Positions 19,453 through 27,939 of a stretch of 64,000 nt of DNA are shown in pieces; position 1 is the stretch's first letter, and each line of letters begins with the position of its first letter. The notes under the pieces are model-generated. The model was not told the origin of the DNA, did not search any database, and saw nothing but the letters and a program-made list of their open reading frames with translations. The DNA lies in the NCBI RefSeq assembly GCF_000745005.1, contig NZ_JQNB01000001.1, positions 124,001 to 188,000 on the forward strand. Reading direction: 5' to 3'. Origin of the DNA: Luteibacter sp. 9135 (GTDB lineage: Bacteria > Pseudomonadota > Gammaproteobacteria > Xanthomonadales > Rhodanobacteraceae). A program made the position numbers and the translations under genes.

Positions 19453-20033
19453 CCGGCCGCCACGATGCCGTGATCCTGGCCGCTGGCGGCAGCCGCCGAC
19501 TGGGACGGCCCAAGCAGTTGCTGACGCGGGACGGCGAAACCCTGGCGGGTCGCGTCTCGCGGCTGGTGGCATCCACGCAGCCCGGCAAGACCATCGCCAT
19601 CGTCGGCGCGTACGCGGAGCACCTGTGCGGCCGCTTGAACGGTGCGCTGCCGGTGTTCAATCCGGACTGGACGACGGGCATGGCGTCGTCCTTGCACCTC
19701 GCCGCCGATGCGCTCGCCGGCCGCGATGGCCCCGTGCTGGTCGTCGTCGTGGACCAGCTGGCGCTGGACGAGGTACACCTTGAGCGGCTGCTGCGTGAGC
19801 ACGACGGTACGCAGGACACGGTCACGGCGTATGGCGATGCCGCGGGCGTGCCGGCCGTCTTGCGTGCCAGGACGCTCGCGCGTGCCGTCACCCTGCAAGG
19901 CGACAGTGGTTTTCGTGCGCTCTGGACCGGGCACGATGTCCATCGCGTGCGCAACGACGCGCTGGCCCAGGACCTGGACACGGAAGACGACGTGGCTCGC
20001 GCGGTAGCTGCCGGCCTGCTGGACCGGCAATGA
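19449..20033 (+). CDS. MocA-like molybdenum cofactor nucleotidyltransferase
   Basis: A 194-residue MobA-like NTP-transferase. It has the nucleotide-binding [16 protein letters not shown] near the N-terminus, the DQ of VVVVDQLAL as the metal-binding pair, and VPAVLRA with [11 protein letters not shown] further on. In the family MocA makes molybdopterin cytosine dinucleotide, the cofactor form used by PaoABC-type enzymes, which fits the downstream genes. The GTG start at 19449 overlaps the previous stop (GTGA), so the two genes are coupled. Confidence 0.88.
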   Translation: MTGRHDAVILAAGGSRRLGRPKQLLTRDGETLAGRVSRLVASTQPGKTIAIVGAYAEHLCGRLNGALPVFNPDWTTGMASSLHLAADALAGRDGPVLVVVVDQLALDEVHLERLLREHDGTQDTVTAYGDAAGVPAVLRARTLARAVTLQGDSGFRALWTGHDVHRVRNDALAQDLDTEDDVARAVAAGLLDRQ

Positions 20034-20051
20034 TCCGGTCGATGTAAAAAC

Positions 20052-20084
20052 GGCGGGAAGCAGGCGGCACGCTTCCACCCCGCC
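20052..20084 (+). other. Imperfect hairpin ahead of the paoA-like gene
   Basis: GGAAGC pairs with GCTTCC and the flanks GGCG and CGCC pair across a small bulge, followed by TCTTT. It could be a weak terminator after the MocA-like gene or a leader structure; the evidence is slight. Confidence 0.3.
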
Positions 20085-20161
20085 TCTTTCACGCAGCTCC
20101 CTTTACAACCGTGGTTTACCCAGGCAGCGGCGCATCTCGTCGCCCACCCACGGAGAACGGC

Positions 20162-20692
20162 ATGCCGCCGAACACATCCCCAAGCGTATCCACCCGCCTG
20201 CGCATCAACGGCGCGGAACACGTACTCGACATCGATCCGCGCGTCACGCTGCTGGACGCACTGCGCGAGCACCTGGGCCTGACCGGCTCGAAGAAGGGCT
20301 GCGACCATGGCCAGTGCGGCGCATGCACCGTGCTGGTCGAAGGCCGCCGGATCAACGCCTGCCTCACCCTCGCCGTGATGCACGACGGCGAGTCGATCAC
20401 CACGGTCGAAGGCCTGGCCAACGGCGCGACGCTGAGCCCCCTGCAGGCGGCTTTCGTCGAGCACGACGGCTTCCAGTGCGGCTACTGCACCCCGGGCCAG
20501 CTTTGCTCCGCCACCGGCATGCTGGAGGAAGTGCGCGCCGGCTGGGCCAGTGCCGTCACCGCCGATGTGGCAAGCCGGCCCACCCTGACCGACGACGAGA
20601 TCCGCGAGCGCATGAGCGGCAACCTGTGTCGCTGCAGCGCCTATCCCAACATCGTCGCCGCCATCGCGGATGCCGCGGAGGCCGACGCATGA
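20162..20692 (+). CDS. PaoA-like [2Fe-2S] subunit of a molybdenum hydroxylase
   Basis: The iron-sulfur subunit of an aldehyde-oxidoreductase-type enzyme. The 176 residues carry the plant-ferredoxin-type cluster site ([15 protein letters not shown] ... NACLT) and the second cluster site ([11 protein letters not shown] ... [14 protein letters not shown]). It resembles E. coli PaoA (YagT) closely through these regions but begins [17 protein letters not shown] and has no twin-arginine signal. The enzyme is therefore predicted to stay in the cytoplasm. GGAG lies 7 bp before the ATG. The stop overlaps the next start. Confidence 0.92.
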   Translation: MPPNTSPSVSTRLRINGAEHVLDIDPRVTLLDALREHLGLTGSKKGCDHGQCGACTVLVEGRRINACLTLAVMHDGESITTVEGLANGATLSPLQAAFVEHDGFQCGYCTPGQLCSATGMLEEVRAGWASAVTADVASRPTLTDDEIRERMSGNLCRCSAYPNIVAAIADAAEADA

Positions 20693-21681
20693 AACAGTTC
20701 ACCTACGAGCGCGCCACCAGCCCCGCCGCGGCGACGGATGCGGCCCGTGCGCAGCGGCACACCCGCTTCATCGCGGGCGGCACCAACCTGCTCGACCTCA
20801 TGAAGCTGGGCATCGAAACCCCGGAACACCTGGTCGATATCAACCGGCTGGACCTGGGCGGCATCGAGGACACCGCGGATGGCGGGTTGCGCATCGGCGC
20901 CCTCGTGCGCAACAGCGACCTGGCCGCGGACGCACGCGTGCGCGAACGCTATCCGGTGCTTGCCAGTGCCCTGCTGGCCGGTGCGTCGGGCCAGTTGCGC
21001 AACAAGGCGACCACCGGCGGCAACCTGCTCCAGCGCACCCGCTGCTACTACTTCTACGACACCGCCATGCCGTGCAACAAGCGCCAGCCCGGCAGCGGTT
21101 GCGCGGCCATCGGCGGCTACAACCGCATCCACGCCATCGTCGGCACCAGCGAGGCCTGCATCGCCACGCACCCTTCGGACATGGCGGTGGCCATGCGGGT
21201 GCTCGATGCCGTGGTCCATACCTTATCGGCACAGGGCGAATCGCGGGACATTCCCATCGGCGACTTCTACACGCTACCGGGCGACACCCCGCATATCGAG
21301 AACGTGCTGCAGGCGGGCGAACTGATCACGCATGTGACGCTGCCGCCCGCACCGGCGGGAAGGCAGATCTATCGCAAGGTGCGTGACCGTGCTTCTTACG
21401 CATTCGCGCTGGTGTCGATCGCCGCGATCGTCGATGTCGGCGACAGCGGCCTGGCCTCGGCACGCGTGGCGTTCGGCGGGGTGGCCCACAAGCCTTGGCG
21501 TGACGATGCCTGGGAGGCCACCGCGCGCGGCACCGCCACCGACGAGGCGTCGCTGCGCGCGCTCGCCGGGAAAGCGCTTCCTGAAGCACAGGGCCATGGC
21601 AGCAACGATTTCAAGGTACCGCTTGTCCGGCGCACGCTGGGCGCCGTTCTGATCGAAGCCAGTGGGAGGACCGCCGCATGA
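20689..21681 (+). CDS. PaoB-like FAD-binding subunit of a molybdenum hydroxylase
   Basis: A 330-residue subunit of the CoxM/YagS type. FAD-binding motifs are [15 protein letters not shown] near residues 27-41 and [13 protein letters not shown]. The run [18 protein letters not shown] then GSGCAAIGG carries the extra Cys residues that in E. coli PaoB hold a [4Fe-4S] cluster. It overlaps its neighbours on both sides by four bases. Confidence 0.92.
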   Translation: MKQFTYERATSPAAATDAARAQRHTRFIAGGTNLLDLMKLGIETPEHLVDINRLDLGGIEDTADGGLRIGALVRNSDLAADARVRERYPVLASALLAGASGQLRNKATTGGNLLQRTRCYYFYDTAMPCNKRQPGSGCAAIGGYNRIHAIVGTSEACIATHPSDMAVAMRVLDAVVHTLSAQGESRDIPIGDFYTLPGDTPHIENVLQAGELITHVTLPPAPAGRQIYRKVRDRASYAFALVSIAAIVDVGDSGLASARVAFGGVAHKPWRDDAWEATARGTATDEASLRALAGKALPEAQGHGSNDFKVPLVRRTLGAVLIEASGRTAA

Positions 21682-23885
21682 CGATTCGCATGGATCAAAC
21701 CGTCGGCACCACCCCGCTGGACGATCGTCCGGACGGCTTCACCGGCAAGCCGATCGACCGGGTGGACGGCCCCCTGAAGGTACGCGGCGAAGCGCGTTAT
21801 GCCGCCGAGCACGGCGGCATCGGCGAGGTCGCCTATGCCTTCCCCGTGCTGGCCACCATCGCCGTGGGTCGCGTGACGCATCTGGACACGACAGCCGCCA
21901 GGCAGGCGCCGGGTGTGATCGAGGTGCTGACCCCGGACAACGTGCCCGAGCAGGACACCTCATCCGACGACGCGTTGCCGCAACTCGACGGTGATGCCGT
22001 CAAGCATTACGGGCAGCCCATTGCCCTGGTGATCGCCGAGTCCTACGAGCAGGCGCGCCACGCTGCATCGCTGGTCGAGGCCGACTACGAAGCGAAGCCG
22101 GGCCGCTTCGAACTGGCCGCCGAGAAGGACAAGGCACGCAAGCCCGAGGACCTGTCGTTCGCCAAGGCCGATACCGGCAAGGGCGATTTCGAGGCGGCCT
22201 ATGCGTCGGCCCGGCACACGCTGGATGTCACCTACACCACGCCCTTCCAGTTCCACGCGGCGATGGAGCCGCACGCCACGGTGGCGCAGTGGGACGACGG
22301 CAAGCTGACCTTGGAAACCTCCAACCAGATGCCCACCCCGGGGCGCAAGGTGCTGGCTGCGACGTTCGGCGTGCCGCCGGAGAAAGTGCGGCTACTGTCG
22401 GCCTATATCGGCGGCGGCTTCGGCAGCAAGCTGGACGTTCAGCCGGATGCCGTGCTGGCAGCCCTGGCGGCGAAGGCCACAGGACGAAAGGTGAAGCTCG
22501 CGCTGACCCGCCAGCATCTGTTCCACGTGGTGGGCCACCGCACCAACACCATCCAGCGCGTGCGCCTGGGCACCGACGACCAAGGACGAATCCTCGCCGA
22601 GGCCCACGAAGCGTGGTCGGGCAACGAACCCGGCAACGACGAATTCGAGCCGACGGTGCTCGGTACCCGCTCACGCTACGTCGGCGAGAACAGGCTGAAC
22701 ACGCATCGGCATACCGACCTGGACCTGCCGCCGGCGATCTCCATGCGCGCACCCGGAGAAGCGGTCGGCCTGCTGGCGCTGGAAGGTGCCATGGACGAAC
22801 TGGCGATCCAGCTGGACATCGATCCGATCGAGCTGCGCGTACGCAACGAGCCGATGGTCGATCCCGAACTGGGCGTGCCGTTTTCCTCGCGGCAGGTTGT
22901 GGAATGCATGCACGACGGGGCACGTCGCTTCGGCTGGGAGAAGCGCATCGCGAAACCGGGACAGGTCCGCGACGGGCGCTGGCTGGTAGGTATCGGCATG
23001 TCGTCCGGCATACGCGGCAACATGCTGCAGGCGTCCAAGGCGCACGTGCGCCTGGATGCGGAAGGGCAACTGACGGCGCGCATGGCCATGACGGACATCG
23101 GTACCGGCTCGTACACCGTGTTCACGCAAATCGCCGCCGACCTGCTCGGCCTGCCGCTGGACCGGGTGACGATCCTGCTCGGCGACTCCGATTTTCCCGA
23201 CACGCCGGGCTCGGGCGGCTCGTTCGGTGCGGCCAGTGCCGGTTCCGGGCTTTACGATGCGTGCATGCAGCTGCGCGACAAGCTGGCCCACTCCGCAGGT
23301 ATCGACCCCGCCCAGGCCCGCTTCGAGGATGGCCACGTGTCCGGTGGCGACAAACGCGTCGGTTATACCGCCCTGGCCGGGCAGCACGGTGTCGAGGCCG
23401 AGGGCGGCATCGAGCCGGGCAGCAACAATACCGACTACAACCAGAACTCCTATGGCGCGTTTTTCGCGGAGGTCGGCGTCGACGTGGACACCGGCGAGGT
23501 AAGGCTGAGGCGCATGCTGGGTGTCTTCGCCGCCGGCCGCATCCTCAATGCGAAAACGGCCAGGTCCCAGGCGCTGGGCGGCATGATCTTCGGTGTCGGC
23601 TCCGCCCTTTCGGAAGAGATCGTGATGGACCCGCGCTACGGCGCGTTCGTCAACCACGACCTGGCCGAGTATCACGTGCCGGTCAATGCGGACATCGGGC
23701 CGATGGAAGCGGTCTTCCTGAGCGAACTCGACGACAAGGCCAACCCGCTGAAGATCAAGGGACTGGGCGAGGTGGGTATCTCCGGTGCCGGAGCCTGCAT
23801 CGCCAATGCCGTTTACAACGCGTGTGGCGTGCGGATTCGCGACTATCCGATCACGCTGGACAAGGTGCTTGCGGGGATGTCCTGA
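21678..23885 (+). CDS. PaoC-like molybdenum-binding subunit
   Basis: The catalytic subunit of a xanthine-oxidase-family enzyme, 735 residues. Visible family segments are [49 protein letters not shown], and close to the C-terminus [19 protein letters not shown] with the catalytic Glu of the GEVG motif. The closest named relative by pattern is the PaoC (YagR) aldehyde oxidoreductase, but the real substrate is unknown. It is the last gene of the operon. Confidence 0.92.
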   Translation: MTIRMDQTVGTTPLDDRPDGFTGKPIDRVDGPLKVRGEARYAAEHGGIGEVAYAFPVLATIAVGRVTHLDTTAARQAPGVIEVLTPDNVPEQDTSSDDALPQLDGDAVKHYGQPIALVIAESYEQARHAASLVEADYEAKPGRFELAAEKDKARKPEDLSFAKADTGKGDFEAAYASARHTLDVTYTTPFQFHAAMEPHATVAQWDDGKLTLETSNQMPTPGRKVLAATFGVPPEKVRLLSAYIGGGFGSKLDVQPDAVLAALAAKATGRKVKLALTRQHLFHVVGHRTNTIQRVRLGTDDQGRILAEAHEAWSGNEPGNDEFEPTVLGTRSRYVGENRLNTHRHTDLDLPPAISMRAPGEAVGLLALEGAMDELAIQLDIDPIELRVRNEPMVDPELGVPFSSRQVVECMHDGARRFGWEKRIAKPGQVRDGRWLVGIGMSSGIRGNMLQASKAHVRLDAEGQLTARMAMTDIGTGSYTVFTQIAADLLGLPLDRVTILLGDSDFPDTPGSGGSFGAASAGSGLYDACMQLRDKLAHSAGIDPAQARFEDGHVSGGDKRVGYTALAGQHGVEAEGGIEPGSNNTDYNQNSYGAFFAEVGVDVDTGEVRLRRMLGVFAAGRILNAKTARSQALGGMIFGVGSALSEEIVMDPRYGAFVNHDLAEYHVPVNADIGPMEAVFLSELDDKANPLKIKGLGEVGISGAGACIANAVYNACGVRIRDYPITLDKVLAGMS

Positions 23886-24004
23886 GCCCCTGCCTGCGCC
23901 GCGCTCACGCGCGGTGCAGGCAGCGCGGCGGCGGTTATTCCGCATTGCATCACACGGGACCGTAAAAAAAGGGCTCGAAATGCAAAAAAACTGCCCGAAC
24001 CCTA

Positions 24005-24046
24005 TTTTCAGCGGGCGAAAGCAACGCTAGAGTGAGTCGCCCGCTG
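24005..24046 (+). promoter_or_regulatory. Promoter region with 10-bp dyad upstream of the HU-like gene
   Basis: CAGCGGGCGA (24009-24018) and TCGCCCGCTG (24037-24046) are a perfect inverted repeat. A TAGAGT hexamer at 24028-24033 could be the -10 with TTTTCA at 24005-24010 as -35 (17-bp spacing), which would place the dyad over the promoter. It may equally be a 5' leader hairpin. Confidence 0.4.
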
Positions 24047-24096
24047 GGCACCGGCCGGAAAGGCCGCCTCATTCGATTCAAGTGACAAGGATAACC

Positions 24097-24501
24097 ATGG
24101 CCACGACCAAAAAAACGGCGGCGAAGAAGGCTGCCAAGGCTCCCGCCAAGGGCGCCGTGAAGGCTGCAAAGGCCCCGGCCGCGCTCAAGCCGATCAAGGA
24201 TGCGTTCTCGAAGTCCACGCTCGTCTCGCACATCGTCGAGCAGAGCGGCGTTGACAGCAAGAGCGTCAAGGCCGTCATGGCCTCGCTCGAGAGCGCCATC
24301 AGCGCGTCGATCCACAAGAAGGGCGCCGGCACGTTCACGCTGCCCGGCCTGCTGAAGATTACCTCGGTGGCCGTTGCCGCCAAGCCGAAGCGCAAGGGCA
24401 AGGATCCGTTCACCGGTGAAGAGCGCTGGTTCGCTGCGAAGCCCGCCTCGGTCAAGGTCAAGGTCCGTCCGCTGAAGAAGCTCAAGGACGCGGCTGCCTG
24501 A
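24097..24501 (+). CDS. HU-family DNA-binding protein with Lys/Ala-rich N-terminal extension
   Basis: A 134-residue nucleoid protein. Residues 1 to about 33 are a histone-H1-like tail rich in Lys and Ala (MATTKKTAAKKAAKAPAKGA). The HU-like body follows, with STLVSHIVEQSGVDSKSV, the GAGTFTLPGLLKI stretch in place of the usual GFGTF segment, and FTGEERWFAAKPASVKVKV. The tail probably adds non-specific DNA contacts. ATG at 24097 has AAGG 6 bp upstream; a GTG 15 bp upstream is less likely. A strong terminator follows. Confidence 0.92.
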   Translation: MATTKKTAAKKAAKAPAKGAVKAAKAPAALKPIKDAFSKSTLVSHIVEQSGVDSKSVKAVMASLESAISASIHKKGAGTFTLPGLLKITSVAVAAKPKRKGKDPFTGEERWFAAKPASVKVKVRPLKKLKDAAA

Positions 24502-24547
24502 TCCATTGCGGAAGCCTCGCGCTTCCGCGATCGTCGGCACCCCTGAA

Positions 24548-24576
24548 GCCTCCGCCCCCGGGCGGAGGCTTTTTTT
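24548..24576 (+). terminator. Rho-independent terminator after the HU-like gene
   Basis: Perfect 10-bp stem GCCTCCGCCC / GGGCGGAGGC with a 2-base spacer, followed by seven T. Confidence 0.92.
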
Positions 24577-24633
24577 GTGCGCGATACCGACAGACACGGA
24601 TGTGGCGAGCGGAGGGGGCAGACCGACGGACGG

Positions 24634-24658
24634 TGAGGAGCCCACGATGTGGGCGATC
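24634..24658 (+). repeat. REP-like hairpin, GCCCAC/GTGGGC type
   Basis: TGAGGAGC head, stem GCCCAC/GTGGGC, loop GAT. It lies in the 410-bp gap between the HU-like gene and the blaI-like gene. Confidence 0.7.
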
Positions 24659-24782
24659 CCAAGCCATCCCTACGACGAAAGAAGCCATCCCCCTAAAAAT
24701 ATAGGCGTTTCCGAGCACTCGACAAAGCCACCGCCACCCCACCCCATGCATCGCATCATTCGTTCTGGCGGAGCATGAGGGG

Positions 24783-24805
24783 TCGCGCACACCGTGCGCT
24801 CCTAC
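24783..24805 (-). repeat. REP-like hairpin, GCGCAC/GTGCGC type
   Basis: On the minus strand GTAGGAGC is followed by stem GCACGG-type sequence closing with GTGCGC. It faces the REP at 24634-24658, so the two form an inverted pair about 125 bp apart. Confidence 0.65.
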
Positions 24806-24855
24806 CCCACGCGCTTTGTTTGACCTTTGGGTGTGTATAGGCCGATGGTCACGGT

Positions 24856-24899
24856 TGACTACAGTTGTCGTCAGGTGCAGTCTGATTACATCTGTAGTC
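24856..24899. promoter_or_regulatory. Two BlaI/MecI-type operators
   Basis: TGACTACAGTTGTCGTCA (24856-24873) is a dyad with one mismatch per arm. TACATCTGTA (24887-24896) exactly fits the TACANNTGTA core known for BlaI/MecI and has matching GA/TC flanks (24884-24899). Their centres are 27 bp apart and they end 12 bp before the start of the BlaI-like gene, so self-repression is very likely. Any promoter should overlap them. Confidence 0.75.
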
Positions 24900-24911
24900 A
24901 GGAGCGGCGGC

Positions 24912-25298
24912 ATGAGCAGCAAGAGCGTAGGCGACCAGGAGCTGGCACTCCTGCACTACATCGAGGAGGCGCCGCGATCGTCGGTGGCCGAGGTGTGCGC
25001 CGGCTATGGCGAAAGTCGCGGACTGGCACGCTCGACAGTGCTGACGATGATGGAGCGACTGCGTGCGAAGGGATACCTGTCCCGCCGGCGCATCGACGGC
25101 ATGTACCGCTACAGCGTGACCAACGGCAGCGGGGAGGTCATGACCGGTGCGGTGGCGCGCTTCGTCGAAAAGACCCTGCAGGGCTCCGTGACGCCTTTCG
25201 TGGCCTGGATGTCCGAGCGTGGGCAGGTGAGCGATACCGAACTGGCCGAACTGGAAGCCCTCGTCGACACGCTGCAATCCCGACGGAAGGGGCGCTGA
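24912..25298 (+). CDS. BlaI/MecI/CopY-family transcriptional repressor
   Basis: A 128-residue winged-helix dimeric repressor. The N-terminal domain has VGDQELALLHYIEEAP, RSSVAEVC, the recognition helix LARSTVLTMMERLRAKGYL and RRRIDGMYRYS. The C-terminal part is the dimer and cleavage region. In the family the repressor is inactivated when a BlaR1/MecR1-type metalloprotease senses its signal; an M56 peptidase gene follows by one base. The start at 24912 has GGAGCGG upstream; the longer frame would run through the operators. Confidence 0.92.
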   Translation: MSSKSVGDQELALLHYIEEAPRSSVAEVCAGYGESRGLARSTVLTMMERLRAKGYLSRRRIDGMYRYSVTNGSGEVMTGAVARFVEKTLQGSVTPFVAWMSERGQVSDTELAELEALVDTLQSRRKGR

Positions 25299-25299
25299 C

Positions 25300-27087
25300 A
25301 TGAGCATGCTTCTCGATGAAATGCTGTCGCGACTGATCCACGCGTCGCTGCAGGCGATCCTCCTCTGCGGCGCGATCTACACCGTGTGCCGACTCGTTCC
25401 AACGATGTCGGCCTCCGCCAGGACCGTGCTGTGGTGGTTGCTGGGTGCCCAGCTGGTGGTCGGCGTGATCTCGCCGACCCTGATCGCCTTGCCCGTCCTG
25501 CCTGCGATCGCCACGGTCACCGCGGCGGACGACGCCACCGCCGTCATGCCGCTGACCTTGCCGGGCGCATTCCCGGCGGCGTCCCTCGTCACTCCCGCAG
25601 GTAACGATATCGGCGACGCAGGCTTCTCATGGGCGGCCATGCTGTTGTTCACCTGGGCTCTGGGCGTGATCGTGCAGGCCGTGGTGGCCGTATTCCGCTG
25701 GCGTACGCTGGCCGGCGTGGCCGCGCGCGCCATGCCACACGACGACGTGCGGGTGGAAACCCTGTGCGCCCGCCGCGCTCGCGAACTCGGGCTGCGCCGA
25801 TCGCCCCGCCTGGCGGTGTCGACGGAAGTGCATTCCCCGCAGGTGATCGGCTTCTGGCGGCCCACCATTCTGCTGCCCCTGCACGACCACCTCTCCGACG
25901 ATGAACTCGACCTCGCCCTGATGCACGAGCTGGCCCATGTCCGCCGCGGCGACCTGATGCTCGGCTGGATACCGGCCACGGCACGCACGCTGTTCTTCTT
26001 CCACCCCCTGGTGCACCTGGCCGTGCGCGAGTACGCCCTGTGCCGCGAGGCCGCCTGCGACGCGCTGGTGGTGTCGCGCGGCGACACCCTGGCGAAAACA
26101 TACGGCCGTCTGCTCGTGCGCATGGGGGTCGCCCCGCATCCCCACCATGCGCTTCCCGGCGCCTCGCCCACCTTCCGCACACTGAAACGGAGACTGCTCA
26201 TGCTCGCCCAGGCCAACGACACCCATCCGCGCATGCTCACCCTGTGCGTCGTCACCGTGCTCGCCCTGGGCGGTGTCTTCCCGTGGCGCATGGTGGCCGC
26301 CCATCAGGCGACGCCGCCCGCGCCAGCCCGTGCCGCAGTCGCAGCGGCGCCCGCCGCTGCGATGACGACGGACGATCCGGTACCCGCACGGCCTGCCGCT
26401 CCGGCCGCGCCGGTGCGTACTGACGTGACACCCGTGACACCCGCGACACCCGCCGCGCCGGTGACCTCGACATCGCGCACGACCGACATCACGGAAATCC
26501 ACGGGCAGCCCACGGACGGCTTCGTGTTCTCATCCGACGACATCCACGTCGCCACCGGCACCGCAAGCGACCTCGCACGGGCCGAGGCCGCGTATCGCGC
26601 CGACGCCAGGTCGTTCGTCTGGTACCGGCGGGGTACGCAGGCCTGGATACTGCGCGACCCGGCCTATATCAAGCGTATCCATGCGGCGTACCAGGAAGTC
26701 TCGCATCCGGCCGACAAGGGCGCGGCGAGCGCGGGAAAGCAGGCCGACATCGACCGGCAGGAGTCCATGCTCGAACGGCAGCAGGCCATGCTCAACGAGC
26801 AGATGGCCAAGCTCTCGGCGCAACAGGCCAGCCTGGTCTCTCGAGAAGTCGGTCCTTCCGGTCCGCGCGATGGCGCAGCCTATGCGGCAGGCCACGCCAC
26901 CATCGCCAGCGAGCAGGCGGCCGTCGCGCAGAAGATGGCAGCGATCGGACAGCAGCGTGCAGCACAGGGCAAGGCCATGGCCGAGTGGGGACGCAGGCAG
27001 TCGGAGGCATCGCGCAAGGCCTCCGAGGAAGTGAACACGATCCTCGCCGAGGCGATCCGCAACCACGTGGCACAACCGGCGCGCTGA
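25300..27087 (+). CDS. M56-family membrane metallopeptidase without penicillin-binding sensor
   Basis: A BlaR1-like N-terminal half with several membrane helices (about 10-70 and 108-130) and the zinc site HELAH at residues 209-213, followed by RRGDL and CREAACDALVV. After about residue 310 the family sensor is missing: no SxxK/SxN penicillin-binding domain is seen. Instead there is an Ala/Pro-rich linker, a region around 395-470, and a Gln/Glu/Met-rich coiled coil from about 485 (QESMLERQQAMLNEQ). It probably cleaves or controls the BlaI-like repressor, but its signal is unlikely to be a beta-lactam bound in the classic way. Confidence 0.88.
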   Translation: MSMLLDEMLSRLIHASLQAILLCGAIYTVCRLVPTMSASARTVLWWLLGAQLVVGVISPTLIALPVLPAIATVTAADDATAVMPLTLPGAFPAASLVTPAGNDIGDAGFSWAAMLLFTWALGVIVQAVVAVFRWRTLAGVAARAMPHDDVRVETLCARRARELGLRRSPRLAVSTEVHSPQVIGFWRPTILLPLHDHLSDDELDLALMHELAHVRRGDLMLGWIPATARTLFFFHPLVHLAVREYALCREAACDALVVSRGDTLAKTYGRLLVRMGVAPHPHHALPGASPTFRTLKRRLLMLAQANDTHPRMLTLCVVTVLALGGVFPWRMVAAHQATPPAPARAAVAAAPAAAMTTDDPVPARPAAPAAPVRTDVTPVTPATPAAPVTSTSRTTDITEIHGQPTDGFVFSSDDIHVATGTASDLARAEAAYRADARSFVWYRRGTQAWILRDPAYIKRIHAAYQEVSHPADKGAASAGKQADIDRQESMLERQQAMLNEQMAKLSAQQASLVSREVGPSGPRDGAAYAAGHATIASEQAAVAQKMAAIGQQRAAQGKAMAEWGRRQSEASRKASEEVNTILAEAIRNHVAQPAR

Positions 27088-27154
27088 CGCATCCCGAAAC
27101 CGTCGTTGCATCAGCGGGGCGATGGCCTCGTTCGCGCGGCGGCTTCGTTCGCGC

Positions 27155-27179
27155 GTAGGAGCCCACGATGTGGGCGATC
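27155..27179 (+). repeat. REP-like hairpin, GCCCAC/GTGGGC type
   Basis: GTAGGAGC head, stem GCCCAC/GTGGGC, loop GAT, between the M56 gene and the HAD gene. Confidence 0.72.
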
Positions 27180-27252
27180 CATCATGCGCGATCATGGCGA
27201 ATGCGGCGATGCGTGGGGTAAGGTGGCAAGCCAATTCCCCTACGGAGGCATC

Positions 27253-27918
27253 ATGCGACTTGAACCGGGTACGCTCATTCAGACCCGCGCCCTGCTTTTT
27301 GACATGGACGGCACGCTGATCGATTCGCGCGTGCTGGTCGAGAGGATATGGAAACGCTGGTGCGACGAGCACGGCCTCGACTGGCATGTCGTCCTGCCCA
27401 GGTTGCACGGCGTACGCATGCTCGACTCCGTGCGCATGTTCGCCACGCCGGGCATGGACGTGGATGCCGTCTACAAGCGGCTGTACAACGAGGAAGTGAA
27501 CGACGTCGACGGCATCGTGCCCATCCCCGGCGCGCTCGATCTCCTGGCGGCCCTGCACCCGGAAACCTGGACGATCGTGACCTCGGCCGACACCACCCTC
27601 GCCACGGTACGCCTGGGCGCCGCCGGCATCGTGCCGCCCCCGCGCATGGTCACCGGCGAGATCGTCACCGAGGGCAAGCCGCATCCGGAGGGTTACCTGC
27701 TGGGCGCGACACGCATGGGTGCCGCACCGGAGAATTGCCTGGTGTTCGAGGATGCCCGCGCAGGCATCGACGCGGGGCGTGCCGCCGGTGCGAGGGTCAT
27801 CGCCATCGCGGGCGACCATCCCGAGGAAATCGACGCGGACGTGGAGTGGATCACCGACCTCACCGCCCTGCGCGTCGAGGGCTACGCGGACGGCGTCGTC
27901 TCGTTGCGCGTGGTCTGA
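27253..27918 (+). CDS. HAD-superfamily phosphatase
   Basis: A 221-residue cytoplasmic phosphatase of the beta-phosphoglucomutase-like subclass. HAD motif I is LLFDMDGTLIDS (residues of about 14-25, nucleophile Asp in FDMDG), motif II is the VTSAD stretch, motif III is the Lys of EGKPHPEGYL, and motif IV is VFEDARAGIDAG. A helical cap lies between motifs I and II. The closest named relatives are sugar-phosphate phosphatases such as YfbT or glycerol-phosphate phosphatases; the substrate cannot be told. GGAGG lies 4 bp before ATG 27253. Confidence 0.88.
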   Translation: MRLEPGTLIQTRALLFDMDGTLIDSRVLVERIWKRWCDEHGLDWHVVLPRLHGVRMLDSVRMFATPGMDVDAVYKRLYNEEVNDVDGIVPIPGALDLLAALHPETWTIVTSADTTLATVRLGAAGIVPPPRMVTGEIVTEGKPHPEGYLLGATRMGAAPENCLVFEDARAGIDAGRAAGARVIAIAGDHPEEIDADVEWITDLTALRVEGYADGVVSLRVV

Positions 27919-27939
27919 ATATCTCGGTACACACGGTCG

